Part shown: positions 10,003-20,487 of the stretch, one piece after another
How positions within the stretch are numbered: the stretch's first letter is position 1
Layout: every line of letters begins with the position of its first letter
DNA from: Closterium sp. Naga37s-1
Taxonomy: Eukaryota > Streptophyta > Zygnematophyceae > Desmidiales > Closteriaceae
NCBI GenBank assembly: GCA_947471745.1
Contig: CANJKZ010000922.1
Location: forward strand, 2,330,001 to 2,394,000
DNA length: 64,000 bases
Reading direction: 5' to 3'
Position numbers and translations under genes: made by a program
The notes under the pieces: generated by a model
What the model was told of the DNA's origin: nothing
The model's input: only the letters and a program-made list of their open reading frames with translations
Database searches by the model: none

Positions 10003-10151
10003 GTCTGGAAAATCATATTAGCATAAACTATTGGTCTGAAAAGGCATATGAACATAAAGCATTGGTCTGGAAAATCATACGAGCATAAACAATTGGTCTG
10101 AAAAAACATATGAACATAAAGAATTGATCTGGATTGTCATATGAGCGTATT
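10003..10151. repeat. 31-bp tandem repeat, about 4.8 copies
   Basis: Units start at 10003, 10034, 10065 and 10096, with a decayed fifth at 10127. Each has the form GTCTGRAAA...CATA...CATAAA..ATTG. Units 1 and 3 (GTCTGGAAAATCATA) resemble each other more than they resemble units 2 and 4 (GTCTGAAAA..CATATG), so the array probably grew by duplicating a 62-bp pair. Confidence 0.9.
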
Positions 10152-10433
10152 AGTACAACTGGCTGTCGGCTCACTAAAGCTAGGTGGGAGACTGAGCAAG
10201 TCGTGAAGCGCCGACCCAGGAAGCGGTAACGACGATGGCTGCTGCTCCCTGAAAAACGGCCGCTGTGGCAGCGGCTGCGATGCACCCCCAGACCCAGCTC
10301 CTCGAGCACTAACGACATGACCGTCAGTCCCAAAAACACCTCCAATGCCAGTACAACCAACACCCTCAAAATCAGCACCTCCGGCTCTAGTGTCAGCACC
10401 TCCAGCTCCAGCTCTAGCACCTCCTGCTCCAGC
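10152..10433 (-). pseudogene. E3 left remnant: linker fragment of a Copia pol
   Basis: On the minus strand this continues the E3 linker beyond the E2 insertion: Ala/Gly/Val-rich codons, then QPLPQRPFFREQQPSSLPLP-type residues. The same motif recurs at about 16740-16820, so E3 carried an internal duplication there or two related copies were joined. No reverse transcriptase or 3' LTR follows, so the 3' half of E3 is lost at about 10150-10200. Confidence 0.6.
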
Positions 10434-10565
10434 TGTCAGAATGTTCTAGTGCTTACATTTGTGTAGGCTATAGTGGGGTAGCCCATAAGGGGTACAACCC
10501 AATTAGGGTTAGTACTTGTACCCAACTCTTTCATAGTTCATTCATTCTCATTCATTCTTCTGACA
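10434..10565 (+). repeat. E2 5' LTR (132 bp)
   Basis: Very short for a Copia LTR. It shares the core GTAGTGGGGTA...GGGTACAAC with the 130-bp LTRs of E5 and E9, which places the three in one family. Confidence 0.95.
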
Positions 10566-10606
10566 TGGTTTCAGAGCAGGTCCTTCGCTAGGACCGTTTT
10601 TTTTTT
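10566..10606 (+). promoter_or_regulatory. E2 primer site and adjacent hairpin plus T-run
   Basis: The primer site TGGTTTCAGAGC (10566-10577) is followed at once by a perfect 6-bp hairpin, GGTCCT-TCGCT-AGGACC (10579-10595), then G and ten T. The same arrangement with a different stem sequence is found in E9 (59597-59637). Confidence 0.75.
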
Positions 10607-10619
10607 CCTTGGGCCCACC

Positions 10620-11580
10620 ACTACGCTGCCCCACTAGCCGGCCCTAGCCCGGCCCGTCGCCCCTAGGCCCGTCGTCTCTAGGCCGGCCCATCGCCCCTAG
10701 CCCGGCGCGTAGGCCCATCGCCCCTAGCCCAGCCCGTTGCCCCTAGGCCCGTCGCCCCGGCCCGTCGCCCCTAGGCCTATTGCCCCGGCCCGTCGCCCCT
10801 AGGCCCGTCGCCCCTAAGCCGGCCCGTCGCCCCTAGCCCGGCCCGTAGGCCCGTCGCCCCTAGCCCAGCCCGTCGCCCCTAGGCCCGTCGCCCCGGCCCG
10901 TCGCCCCTAGGCCCGTCGCCCCGGCCCGTCGCCCCTAGGCTCGTCGCCCCTAGGCTGGCCCGTCGCCCCTAGCCCGGCCCGTAGGCCCGTCGCCCCTACC
11001 CCGGCCCGTCGCCCCGGCCCTGTCGACCCTCGGCCCGCGCGCCCCGTCGACCCTAGGCCCGCGCGACCCCGACGACCCTAGGCCCGCGCGCCCCGTCGAC
11101 CCTGCCCCCGCGACCCGCCCCATCGACCCTCGGCCCCGGAGCCCCATCGGCCCTAGGCCCGTCGCCCCTAGCCCGGCCCGTCGCCCTTACGCCCGTCGCC
11201 CCTAGGCCAGCCCGTTGCCCCTAGCCCGGCCCGTAGGCCCATCGCCCCTAGCCCGGCCCGTCACCCCTAGGCCAGGCGCCCCGGCCCGTCGCCCGACGCC
11301 CCTAAGTCCGCGACCGACGCCCCTACGCCCCGGCCCGTCGCCCGTCGCCCCTAGGCCCGCGCCTCTCGCCCCTAGGCCCGCGCCAGTCGACCCCAGGCCC
11401 CGCGAGCCGCCCTTTCCGGCCCGCCCCTCGACCCTGCAGCCCGCGAGCCGCCCTTGCAGCCCCGCGCGCCGCCCCTGGTGGCCCGCTCGCCGCCCCTGCT
11501 ACTCTGCTAGCCGCCCCTTGCGGCCCTCTCACTGCCCCTTTGCTGTTGCCTGCCTTGTGCTCTGCGCTGCTCTGCTTCTC
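10620..11580 (+). repeat. E2 GC-rich leader with degenerate tandem repeats
   Basis: About 1 kb between primer site and gag, made of irregular repeats of GGCCCGTCGCCCCTAG-like units, almost entirely C and G and rich in CpG. It contains open frames on both strands only because stops are rare in such sequence; none is credible. In intact relatives this would be the 5' untranslated leader. Confidence 0.8.
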
Positions 11581-11603
11581 CTCGCTCTGCGTGCTGCGCC
11601 ACT

Positions 11604-12812
11604 ATGGCTTCTCTCCGCGTGCTGGCGTTCGATCATGAGGGACGCCCCCTACAGTTTGACACGTGGCTCAATGACCTGCAGCTGTACCTAATGAGCGACT
11701 CTAGGGACAGTGTTTCGTTGTTTGACCACACGTCTGGCGCCGCTCCCGCCCCTCCCACCACAGCTGACAGTGCGACCCGCTCACAGTGGCTTATTCGCGA
11801 CGCTGCTGCCCGCTTAGCCATTCGCAACCACCTGCCGTTGGCCGAATGCGCTCACTTCGAACAGCACAGGACAGCACAGGCACTGTACGACGCTGTCGTC
11901 GCTCGCTACTCCTCGCCTCCCACTGCTGCTCTAGGCTGCCTCCTACTGCCCTACCTGTTCCCCAAGCTGTCCGCCTTTGCCACAGTAGAGGACCTAGTTT
12001 CCCACCTCCGCACTAGCGACGCTCGCTACCGCGCTGCCCTCCCAGCAGAGTTCCTTGAAAATAACCCACACCCGATGTACATCACTCTTTACTTCATAGT
12101 CACCCGCATCCTTGACTCTCTTCGCGCTGTCAGGGACCACTTTCTCGCCCTTGACCCCACAGCCCTCACTGTTGACCTACTCAACCAGCACCTCCTTGCA
12201 GCTGAGACTAGTGTAGTCGCTGTAGGTGTTGCTCGTGGCACTTCGCGCATGCCCTTCTTTGAGGGGTGCTCCCCCTCCCACCTTGCTCCCTCCTACGCCT
12301 CTGCTGCTGACGTCCCTGGTGCTGTGGACGTCGGGGCCGCTTCTGCTAGTGCAAAGCGCAGCAGAAGCAAGGGCAAGGGTGGCAGGGGTGGTGGCGGTGG
12401 CAGCGGGGGTGGTGGTGGGGGCAGCAGTGGAGGTGGTGGGGGCAGTGGAGGTGGTGGCAGCGGTGGGAGTGGTGGCGGGAGTGGGGGCTTTGGTGGCGGC
12501 GGTGGAGGCAGCGGTGGGAGTGGCAGTAGTGGCAGCGGTGGGAGTGGTGGTGGTCGGACTGGAACTCCGTGTGGAGGTTCTGGAGGAGGCCAGAGGCAGC
12601 AGCAGCTTCGTGAGTGGTTTGCTCAGCGTGGGGCGTCTGGGGGTAGTGTTAGCTGCCCGTATGTCATTCGCACGGATGACCGTGCTGGTCAGACATGCGG
12701 GAAGCTTCACACTCAGCACCGCTGCTTCTCCCGCCTCGACGATGCTTGGTGCGCAGAAATTGGTGACGAGGCTGAGCGCCCCCGCTGGGCAGAGCTGCAT
12801 AGGACTGGAGTT
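11604..12812 (+). pseudogene. E2 gag
   Basis: Starts ATGGCTTCTC (MASLRVLAFDHEG), the same start as the gag of E3, E5 and E9. The N-terminal about 210 residues form the capsid-like part (FDTWLNDLQLYL, then YITLYF). A Gly/Ser-rich stretch (about 255-330) follows, then LREWFAQR and a Cys/His module C-x13-C-x3-H-x4-C (about 350-377: CPYVIRTDD...CGKLHTQHRC). The normal continuation into protease is missing: the frame runs from WAELHRTGV directly into integrase C-terminal sequence at about 12812, in another frame. The first 400 residues look intact and could still be made. Confidence 0.85.
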
Positions 12813-13533
12813 ATTCATGGAGGTCGCTCGTACCTCCATGATCCATGCGGCTGCTCCCCATTTTCTGTGGCCGTTTGCGGTCCGGTACGCTGCGCATCAG
12901 CTCAACCTCTGGCCCCGTGTCTCCTTGCCGGAGACCTCGCCTACACTGCGTTGGACCGGGAAGGTTGGCGATGCGTCGGTGTTCCGGGTCTGGGGTTCTC
13001 GTGCCTTTGTTCGCGATACGTCTGCGGACAAGCTCTCCGCCCGCGCTATTCTCTGCGTCTTCCTTGGCTTTTCCCCTAATGCGCCTGGCTGGCGGTTTTA
13101 CCACCCCACCTCGCGCCGTGTCTTCCCCTCTCATGATGTCACGTTTGATGAGTCGGTTCCCTTTTACCGTCTCTTCCCCTTCCGCTCTGCTCCTGCCCCA
13201 TCCCCGCCACTCTTCCTTGCTCCGGGTCCCCCTCCGGTAGACCCCCCCCCCCCCCAGGGTCCTGCTCCCCCAGGTGTGTCTCAGGTAGACCCTCTCCCTG
13301 ATACTGCGCCTGTTGAGGTAGCAGTCGGCTCAGGTGCTGCTCCAAGAGCTGCGTCTGGGGGTGCGGAGCATGGGGGTGCGGAGCCTGAGGGAGCCGGGTC
13401 TGGGGGTGCGGAGCCTGAGGGTGCGGAGTCTGAGGGTGCCGGGTCTGGGGGTGCTGAGCCTGGGGGTGCTGAGCCTGGGAGTGTGAAGCCTGGGGGTACT
13501 GCGTCTGAGGGTGCGGAGTCTGGGGAAGCTTAG
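12813..13533 (+). pseudogene. E2 integrase C-terminus and GAEP linker
   Basis: After the deletion the frame (open at 12226-13533) encodes the end of the integrase region, ARTSMIHAAAPHFLWPF to WRFYHPTSRRVF. A poly-C/Pro stretch (about 13240-13255) and about ten GGAEPEGAG/S decapeptide-like units follow. The catalytic D,D,E residues are gone. The frame ends at a TAG at 13531-13533 before the second, Gly/Ala-rich linker, which lies in another frame (13560-13965). Confidence 0.85.
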
Positions 13534-13965
13534 CCCAGGGGTACTGCTTCTTCTGGAGGTCTTGCGGGTGCTCAACCACGACTGTCTCCTCGCCCGGAGC
13601 CTCTCTCCCCGCAGCAGCTGCGCGAGTGGTTTGCTCAGCGCACCCGCCTTCGGAGTGGAGCTGTCGGAGCTGGGGTCTCTGCCGCTGGAGACACTGGGGC
13701 TGGAGGTGCTGGAGTTCCTGCTGGAGCTGGTGGTACCTGAGGTGCTGCAGCTATTGGTCCTGGAGGTGCTCGTACCGGGGGTACTGGAGCTGACGGGACT
13801 GGTGGTGTTGGGGGAGCTGGAGCTGGAGACCCTACGGAGCCTGGAGCTGCTGGGGCTGGAGGGGCTAGCGCTGTTGGCGCTGGTGCTGGAGGCACTGGCA
13901 CGGGAGGTGCTGGGGCTGGAGGAGCTGGAGCTGTTGACCCTGGAGGTTGAGGTGCTGGAGGCACT

Positions 13966-16179
13966 GTGCGGCCGCGACCGTACTTCGTTCCCTTGCTTCA
14001 GCAGGTTCTTGGTGTCCCGTCTTCTCCTGAGCAGTCGCAGCCGCCGTTACAGCCAGCCTCCCCACTGCCTGCTCCTTCTCCTTACACTGAGCAGACAGGC
14101 GGTCTTACAGAGCGTCGTGAGCCTTCGTCTCGTCCTGCCTCCCCTGTTCGCACTGGTCGTCGAGTTCCTCGTCCGCGTCCCCCTCCTGTCCCCGGCACAC
14201 ACGCTATGGCACTTCGTCCTTCCTCTGTTCCACTGCGTGTTCCTCTGCTGCCTCCTCCTGCGTCCTCTCTTCCTGCCGTCCCTGACCCTGAGTCTGACCT
14301 CGCTCGTGCAGCCAATCCCACTGTCTCTCGTCTCCACGCCACTGTTGTCACTGACCCTTCCTTTGAGTCCACTGCTGCGTCTGCCCTCGTTGCTGAGCTA
14401 GTTGACTTTGCTGCTGCCAATCGTCTAAACTACGCCACTGCTCTTGTTGCTGAGTCTGAGTCTGCCAGTCCTCCGTCCGTCGGGGGTGAGTGTGCTCTTG
14501 GCACGGACGTCCTTGAGGACAAGCAGGAGGACTTTGAGTGTCTTGCAGCTGCTGTACCTCGTTTCGCTTCCATGCTGCTTGCCGCTGAGGGAGACCCGGA
14601 TGCACCAGACATCCCGACCCCGCGCTCTTACGCAAAGGCGATTACGGGTCCCTACTCCTCTCAGTGGCAGGCAGCCATGGATGCCGAGATGGCATCCTGG
14701 AAGTCCACAGGCACCTACATCAACGCAGTTCCCCCGTCTCGGGCAAACATAGTCGATGGCATGTGGATTTTCAGGGTGAAGTGGCCGCCGGGTTCTCCGC
14801 CTGCCTTCAAGGCGCGTTACGTTGCTCGAGGCTTCAGTCAGCGACAAGGGGTCGACTACTTCCAGACCTTCTCCCCTACCCCGAAGATGACTACTCTTCG
14901 GGTGTTGCTGCACGTCGCTGCTCAGCGTGACTACGAGTTACACTCTCTGGACTTCAGTACAGCTTTCTTGCAGGGCAGCCTGCACGAGGAGATCTGACCG
15001 CGCCGCCCACCTGGCTTCACCGAGTCGTTTCCTGCAGGTACCCAGTGGAGCCTACGCCGGCCTATCCACGGTCTCCGCCAGGCACCTCGCGAGTGGCACG
15101 ACACACTGAGGACTACACTTGCGGCTCTGGGGCTTACTCCTTCTACTGCTGACCCGTCGCTGTTTCTACGCACCGACACGTCGCTGCCTCCGTTCTATGT
15201 CCTCGTGTACGTCGACGACCTGGTCTTTGCTATTGCTGACATTGAGGCACTTACCCTTGTGAAGTCGGAGCTGCAGAAGAGATACACTTGCACTGACCTG
15301 GGTGAACTGCGCAGCTATCTTGGCTTGCAGATCACCCGGGATAGAGCACGGCGCACCATCACACTGACTCAATCACACATGGTGCACCAGGTCCTTCAGC
15401 GCTTCGGCTTCCAGTTCTCCTAGCCACTGCCCACTCCTCAGTCTACCGGCCACTCGCTCTCAGCTCCACCTTCGGACGAGTCCGTAGAGCCAAGTGGTCC
15501 ATACCCAGAGCTTGTGGGTTGCCTCATGTACCTGATGAAGTGCACACGACCTGACCTCGCGTACCCTCTCAGCCTTCTGGCTCGCTACGTGGCTCCCGGT
15601 AGGCACCGAAAGGTGCACTGGGATGCTGCGAAGAGGGTACTGCGTTACTTGTGCAGTACGTCAGGCATGGGGCTCGTGCTTGGAGGACGGGGTCCAGTTG
15701 TCCTCACTGGTCATGCAGACGCTTCTTGGGTTGACGACTCAGCTACGCAGCGGTCGTCACAGGGTTACACATTCAGCCTCGGTTCCGGCTCTGTTTCCTG
15801 GCGGTCTACCCGCTCGTCTTCAGTTCTCAGCTCCAGTTGTGAGGCTGAGATCTATGCCGGGGCCATGGCTGCACAGGAGCTACGCTGGCTCACCTACCCG
15901 CTGACTGACTTGGGAGAGCAGCCTCGTTTGCCTCTAGTTCTGTACGTAGACAACAAGGCCATGATTGCCTTGTGTTAGGAGCACAGACTGGAGCACATCG
16001 CTTTGCCATACTTCCTTGCTCGAGAGTTGCAGTAGCGTGGCCAGCTTCGTCTTGCGTACGTGGCCACTAGGGCCAACACTGCTGATATATTCACCAAGGC
16101 ACTTCCGCCTGGTGATCATCATTGTTTCTGTACTGTGTTAGGCCTTGTGCCTGCTTTGCCTCACTTGCTCACTGCGTGA
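13966..16179 (+). pseudogene. E2 reverse transcriptase and RNase H, four premature stops
   Basis: A single frame runs from RPRPYFVPLLQQVLG to LPHLLTA and a final TGA at 16177-16179. It contains the Copia reverse transcriptase (QWQAAMDAEMASWK, WIFRVKWPPG, LDFSTAFLQGSL, then YVDDLVF at about 15208) and RNase H (GHADASWVDDSATQ, SSSCEAEIYA, YVDNKAMIALC, ADIFTKALP). In-frame stops lie at 14995-14997 (TGA, where relatives have Trp), 15421-15423 (TAG), 15976-15978 (TAG for CAG) and 16033-16035 (TAG for CAG). The YVDD motif is intact but lies behind the first stop, so no active enzyme can be made. Confidence 0.95.
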
Positions 16180-16406
16180 CTTTGCTTGTACTGTGATCTA
16201 TATATATACCTGCATGCTTACACTTGCTAGGGTATGATCACTGTATTGTTTATTCTCTTTTATATAACTCTGCATGTGAACTGGCCTTATGGCCTTTTGC
16301 TTGTGCTCGGACTGTGTGGTGACTTTGTGATCCACCCTGAGCTTGCTTTGCTTTTCTTGACTGGTCTTGTGACCACTTGTTCTCCCCCACTTTACCTATG
16401 GGGGTG

Positions 16407-16538
16407 TGTCAGAATGTTATAGTGCTTACATTTGTGTAGGCTATAGTGGGGTAGCCCATAAGGGGTACAACCCAATTAGGGTTAGTACTTGTACCCAACT
16501 CTTTCATAGTTCATTCATTCGCGTTCATTCTTCTGACA
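16407..16538 (+). repeat. E2 3' LTR (132 bp)
   Basis: Partner of 10434-10565. It is preceded by the purine tract and by about 220 bp of AT-richer 3' untranslated sequence that has counterparts at the 3' ends of E4 and E5. Confidence 0.95.
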
Positions 16539-17080
16539 CCAGCACTAGCACCTCCAGCGCCAGCACCTCCAGCTCCAGCACCTCCAGTAACTCCATCTCC
16601 AGCACCTCCAGTACCTCCATCTCCACCACCTCCAGCTCAGTGTCAGCACCTATAGCTCCAGCTCCAGCACCTCCAACTCCAGCACCAGTACCGCCAGCAC
16701 CCCCAGCGGTAGGACCTCCAGAGACACTACCCCCGAAATCTCCAGCAGCAGCACCAGGAAGTGGCAGCGACGACAGCTGCTGTTCCCAGAAGAACGGCCG
16801 CTGCAGCAGTGGCTGCAACGCACCCCCATAACCTCAAGCAGCATTACCCTCGACTCCACCAACAAGAGGACCCCCGACACCCCCAGAGTCAGCACCCCCA
16901 CAACCAGCTCCCCCAGAATCAGCAACCCTAGAACCAGTACCCCCAGCGTCACCACCCCCATCAGCACCAGGGCCCCAAGAGTCCACAGCGACAGGCTACA
17001 GAGGAGGCGAAGACGTCCGAGGCGGAAAACCCGGAGGTGTCTCCAAGCGCGGCGGGCGGCGAGAGGTCGCTGTGTCATCA
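16539..17080 (-). pseudogene. E3 low-complexity linker region
   Basis: Minus-strand Gly/Ala/Val-rich and Gly-Ser-rich repeats corresponding to the GAEP and GA linkers between integrase and reverse transcriptase in relatives. Short frames (16525-16818, 16650-17216) are open because of the repeats. One contains QRPFFWEQQLSSLPLPG, which is also found at 10200-10290. Confidence 0.6.
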
Positions 17081-17690
17081 GCAGCATGGTCACCCCCCTC
17101 AGCCGGGCCAGAGGAGTCTGAGGAGAGGTTCCAAGGAACAACCAAGGGGAGTGGGGTGACGTGCGACACACCTGAGGGAGCAGGACTGGGTACCAGGAAG
17201 AGAGGTCAGGGGGCACGGGGCAACTGCGGTGGGGCTAGAGCTGGTAGTAGCAGACCGACTCGTCAAAGGTGATGTGGGTGGCTGGGTGGTAAATCTGCCA
17301 GTTAAGGGCGTCAGTGGGAAAGCCAAGGAAGATGCAACGAACCGTGCGGGAAGAGCCTCAGACCTGAAACGGCGACACATCGCCCACCTCCCCTGTCCAA
17401 AGGAGGGTAGGCAAGACCTCTGACTCTGAAACCCACGGCCAGAGGTTAAGCTGATGTGCGGCGTATCAGACCGCAAACGACCTTTGGAAATGGGGAGCAG
17501 CCGCATGGATCATGGAGGTAGGAGCAACCTCCATGAATAGGCCCATGTGGCGCCTAGCAATCCCATTCTTTTGTGGAGAGGCCGGAAGCGTGAACGACTG
17601 GGTGATGCCCTCCTCACGACAAAAGTCCTCAAGGAGACCGGAGGAAATCTCACATCCTCGGTCAAAGTGCAGACTCAGTGTGCAGTGTGT
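17081..17690 (-). pseudogene. E3 integrase remnant
   Basis: Pieces in different frames match relatives from the second catalytic Asp onward (LHFDRGCEISS against LHSDRGGEFSS), then LPASPQKNGIARRHMG, where the Glu of the D,D,E triad is displaced or lost, then TSMIHAAAPHF and the integrase C-terminal region down to YHPT-like residues. The zinc-binding part and first catalytic Asp are deleted: the protease tail joins directly to this point. Not functional. Confidence 0.75.
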
Positions 17691-18300
17691 ACAGTCCAGA
17701 CCCAGGCCTCCGTGTCAACGTGGCAAGGTGGTCTCCAGTCTTTGTGTCCGTACAGATCAACACGCGCTCGCCCCCTGGAATCGTGGTGGTGACCAACTGA
17801 TCCTGGAGATAACCGGTACTCACCAAGTTCGTAGCGAACGAGGGGAGGTGGAGACCTGTGAGGGAGCCTGAGGGGACTGCCGGACGCGGGAGAACAGTGG
17901 AGCTGCGTGCAACGACTGGTCCAGAGGTGGGGTTGGCCAGAGTGACAGGGACAGGCGCCCAGAGCGGTGTGACTGAGGTGCAGTTGCGGAAGAAGCACCG
18001 AGTCGCGACGAAGTCCAGCGTGAACGAGAGCAACGCCTCCGCACGACCTGCACCTCTGCTAGTAGTCTCACATGCACCTACACTAGCATCCTCTACACAA
18101 ACTGATCTAGGCACACATGAATGACAGTCACCCTCATTACTAGCACCAGCAGCATACATGGCATATATGCCTACAAAAATATTGTCCTAATCAAGCGAAA
18201 ATATATTAACGCCCCTCTTGAGCAATCCTAACCAGTCAAAGACCCTGGCCTGCTCACCGAACTCGCCACGGAAAGCGTCCTCAAGGCAAGCCTCACCGTG
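17691..18300 (-). pseudogene. E3 protease and gag C-terminal remnant
   Basis: Contains FTLDFVATRCFFRN where relatives have FTLDSGASRSFFRD, so the D-S/T-G active-site motif is lost although Asp remains. Then come STVLPRPAVPSGSLTGLHLPS and the tail RRPGSGLYTL. Upstream, toward gag, lie CPYVRRTGPRADDPC and the family sequence around FSLDYDNIFVGIYAMYA. Several frames are needed to read it. Confidence 0.75.
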
Positions 18301-19488
18301 CCCTACCTTGTCGCAGGGGTCGTCGGCCCGAGGGCCAGTGCGACGCACGTACGGGCAAGGACCAGTAGCAGAGCGACCACTGCCGGTGGAGCCCCACTGA
18401 GCAAACCATTCACGAAGCTGATGCGGCGAGGGAGTCTCTTGTCGACTCGGCTGCTGCTGCTGCTGCAGGCCACCCCCGGAACCGCCATCTCCACCTGCTG
18501 CTCCACCAGACGCAGCTCCACTAGACGCCGCACCGGTGCCACCACCCCCGCAAGCTCCTCCACAACCACCACTCCCACCTCCTCCGCCACTCCCGCCACC
18601 CCCGCTACCCCCACCACCCCGGCCTCCCCCACCGCCTCCGCCACCTCCACCACCCCCACCCCTCTTGCGCGCACCCCTGTTGCACCTCCCGCTAGGAGCG
18701 GACGCAGTGCCAACCTCCTCAACACCGAGGAAGTCAACAGCAGCAGCAGCGGCAACAGAGGACGCCAGAAGGGAGGGAGTGCACCCCTAAAAAAAGGAGG
18801 TGTTGGGGGTACCACGGGAGGCAGCGACAGCGTGGGCACTGGTCTGGGCCTCAAGGATACGAGTCTCAAACGTGTCAAGGGTGAGACTAGTGGGGTCTAG
18901 GGAGAGGAAGTGGTCTCGAACAGCACGAAGGATGTCTGGGAGGTGAGTCACGGGGAAGTACAGAGTGAGGTACATGAGGGGCTGGTTCTCAGCCAGGAAC
19001 TCTGGCGGGAGAGGAGCACAGTAGCGGGTGTCAAAAGAGCTCAGGTCGGTCACGAGGTCAGCTACAGTGGTGAAGTCTAACTGCTCAGGGAAGAGAAACG
19101 GCAGCGCAAGACGGCCTAGGGTGGCAGAAGAGGAGGAGGAGTAGTGTTCGACTATAGCGGCATAGAAGGCTTGGGCCGACTTCACCTTGCGGGCCCTCTG
19201 GTCAGACGAGAAGTGAGCGCGAATTACAAGTGTAGCAGTGGCGTCGCGTGCCGCCCACTGCGTGCAGGCAAGGCGATCAGCGCAGTACTTCTTCTGCACA
19301 TCCTCTGCAGCGGTAGCGGCAGGCTCTACTGGAGGCTTGGGGGCCTTGAGGGATCCCGCCATGTGCTCAAACAGCGAGACATCGTCCTTGATAACATTCT
19401 GCAGGTACAGGTGCAGGTCCTCTAGCCTCGACTCGAAGTCGATAGGGCGCCCCTCTATGTCAAACGCTAGGACAGTGATATTCGCCAT
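18301..19488 (-). pseudogene. E3 gag
   Basis: Starts MANITVLAFDIEGRPIDFES at 19488 and is open for about 230 codons to a TAG after TSFF at 18787, where a run of seven T (minus strand) precedes the stop. Sequence below that stop continues the family pattern in another frame: a Gly-rich stretch (18580-18670), Gln-rich QQQQQPSRQE and HQLREWFAQW. It is the most diverged gag of the family in the window, with a Lys/Glu-containing insert (EDVQKKYCADRLA) absent from the others. Confidence 0.85.
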
Positions 19489-19627
19489 GGCAGAAACTAG
19501 GTCAGGCAGATCGAGGCACGGGCGACACGGCAAGAGTGAGCGGCGCGGCAGTAACGGGCGGCGCTACAACGGGCAGTGTGGGAGTACGGCGCGACGCGGC
19601 GGTGTGCAGGACGGCGCGGCTCGGCGG

Positions 19628-20482
19628 TGTTATGTGATGCTATCATTTGCATTCACGTCTGTCTGCCTCCCATCATATGTTCGTGTGTTGCATGCGTGGT
19701 GTGAGCGTGTGCAAGAATGTGTGTTTGGTGTTGTTTGGATTTTCTGAGTGTGTGTGAATGTTATTTGGCTTGAGCAGATATCTGAAGTGACTCCTCTGCT
19801 CAAGAGCTTCCCGACGAACCGAGAATCGCCGCGATCGGAGCAAGAACGAGAAAGATATGATCGTTCGAAGTTTTGATTGAGATGCGGCGACTATGGGAAT
19901 TTGCGGGTTGACTCAATATGGGGTACAGACTTTTGGGGGTTGGGAAATTCGATACCATCACTGTAGATGATGCCAAGTGGTTGGGAGAAGCCAAACCAGG
20001 TTGGCAAGTGTGGCCAAGTTGGGTGAGGTGGATGGCATGAGTTGGGAAAGTGACAAATGTCAAAGTTGGGGTGCCTATAGAGAGGGGAATTGTGTGGTAT
20101 GGGGTTTCCTTGGTTGGGGACTCCGTTGGGACCTTCCCTCTCGTCCTTCTCATCCCCTCCTACCTGGTTCTATTGCTACTCCAACTTTCTTGTGTGAACT
20201 TGTGAAATAATTGTGATTGAGTTACGTTTTCTATGGCAGCATACCCCCTAGTGCGCCGAAATTTATAACTCAAGTTATACTCCATATTTTGATACTATTC
20301 AAATTGGGAAAGATATCCACGGTCAAGGGCTACAACATATTCGAGTTTGAGAGAATTCTAACAATGCGTTAATCGTCGACAACGTTTCTTGTGACGACGA
20401 CGTTTTTGTCCAGAATTGTAGTTGACGATTTTGAGATATTTCAGCCCCTGATCTTCATAGACTCCGTCCTTATTCTCTAACA
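19628..20482. mobile_element. S1: solo LTR with GGCGG target duplication
   Basis: An 855-bp AT-richer block inside the GC-rich E3 leader. It begins TGTTATGTGATG and ends TTCTCTAACA (TG...CA ends) and is flanked on both sides by GGCGG (19623-19627 and 20483-20487). No coding sequence or second LTR is present, which is the pattern left when two LTRs recombine. It does not match the LTRs of E1, E2, E5, E9 or E10, so it represents another family. Orientation is undetermined. Confidence 0.85.
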
Positions 20483-20487
20483 GGCGG

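Larger units (their letters stand above)
10434..16538 (+). mobile_element. E2: defective Copia element with 132-bp LTRs
   Basis: Complete ends with a broken interior. LTRs at 10434-10565 and 16407-16538 begin TGTCAGAATG and end CTTCTGACA, with 3 differences in 132 bp. The target duplication is CCAGC (10429-10433 and 16539-16543). The primer site TGGTTTCAGAGC (one mismatch to the initiator tRNA-Met type) follows the 5' LTR with no gap. A purine tract (TATGGGGGTG) precedes the 3' LTR. Internally there is a 1-kb GC-rich leader, gag, a deletion that removes protease and most of integrase, linkers, and reverse transcriptase/RNase H with four in-frame stops. It cannot move by itself. It is inserted in the minus-strand Copia E3. 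Confidence 0.95.

Noticed and set aside
10003-10151. CRISPR-like array
   Set aside because: Direct tandem units without unique spacers, in a eukaryotic retroelement context.
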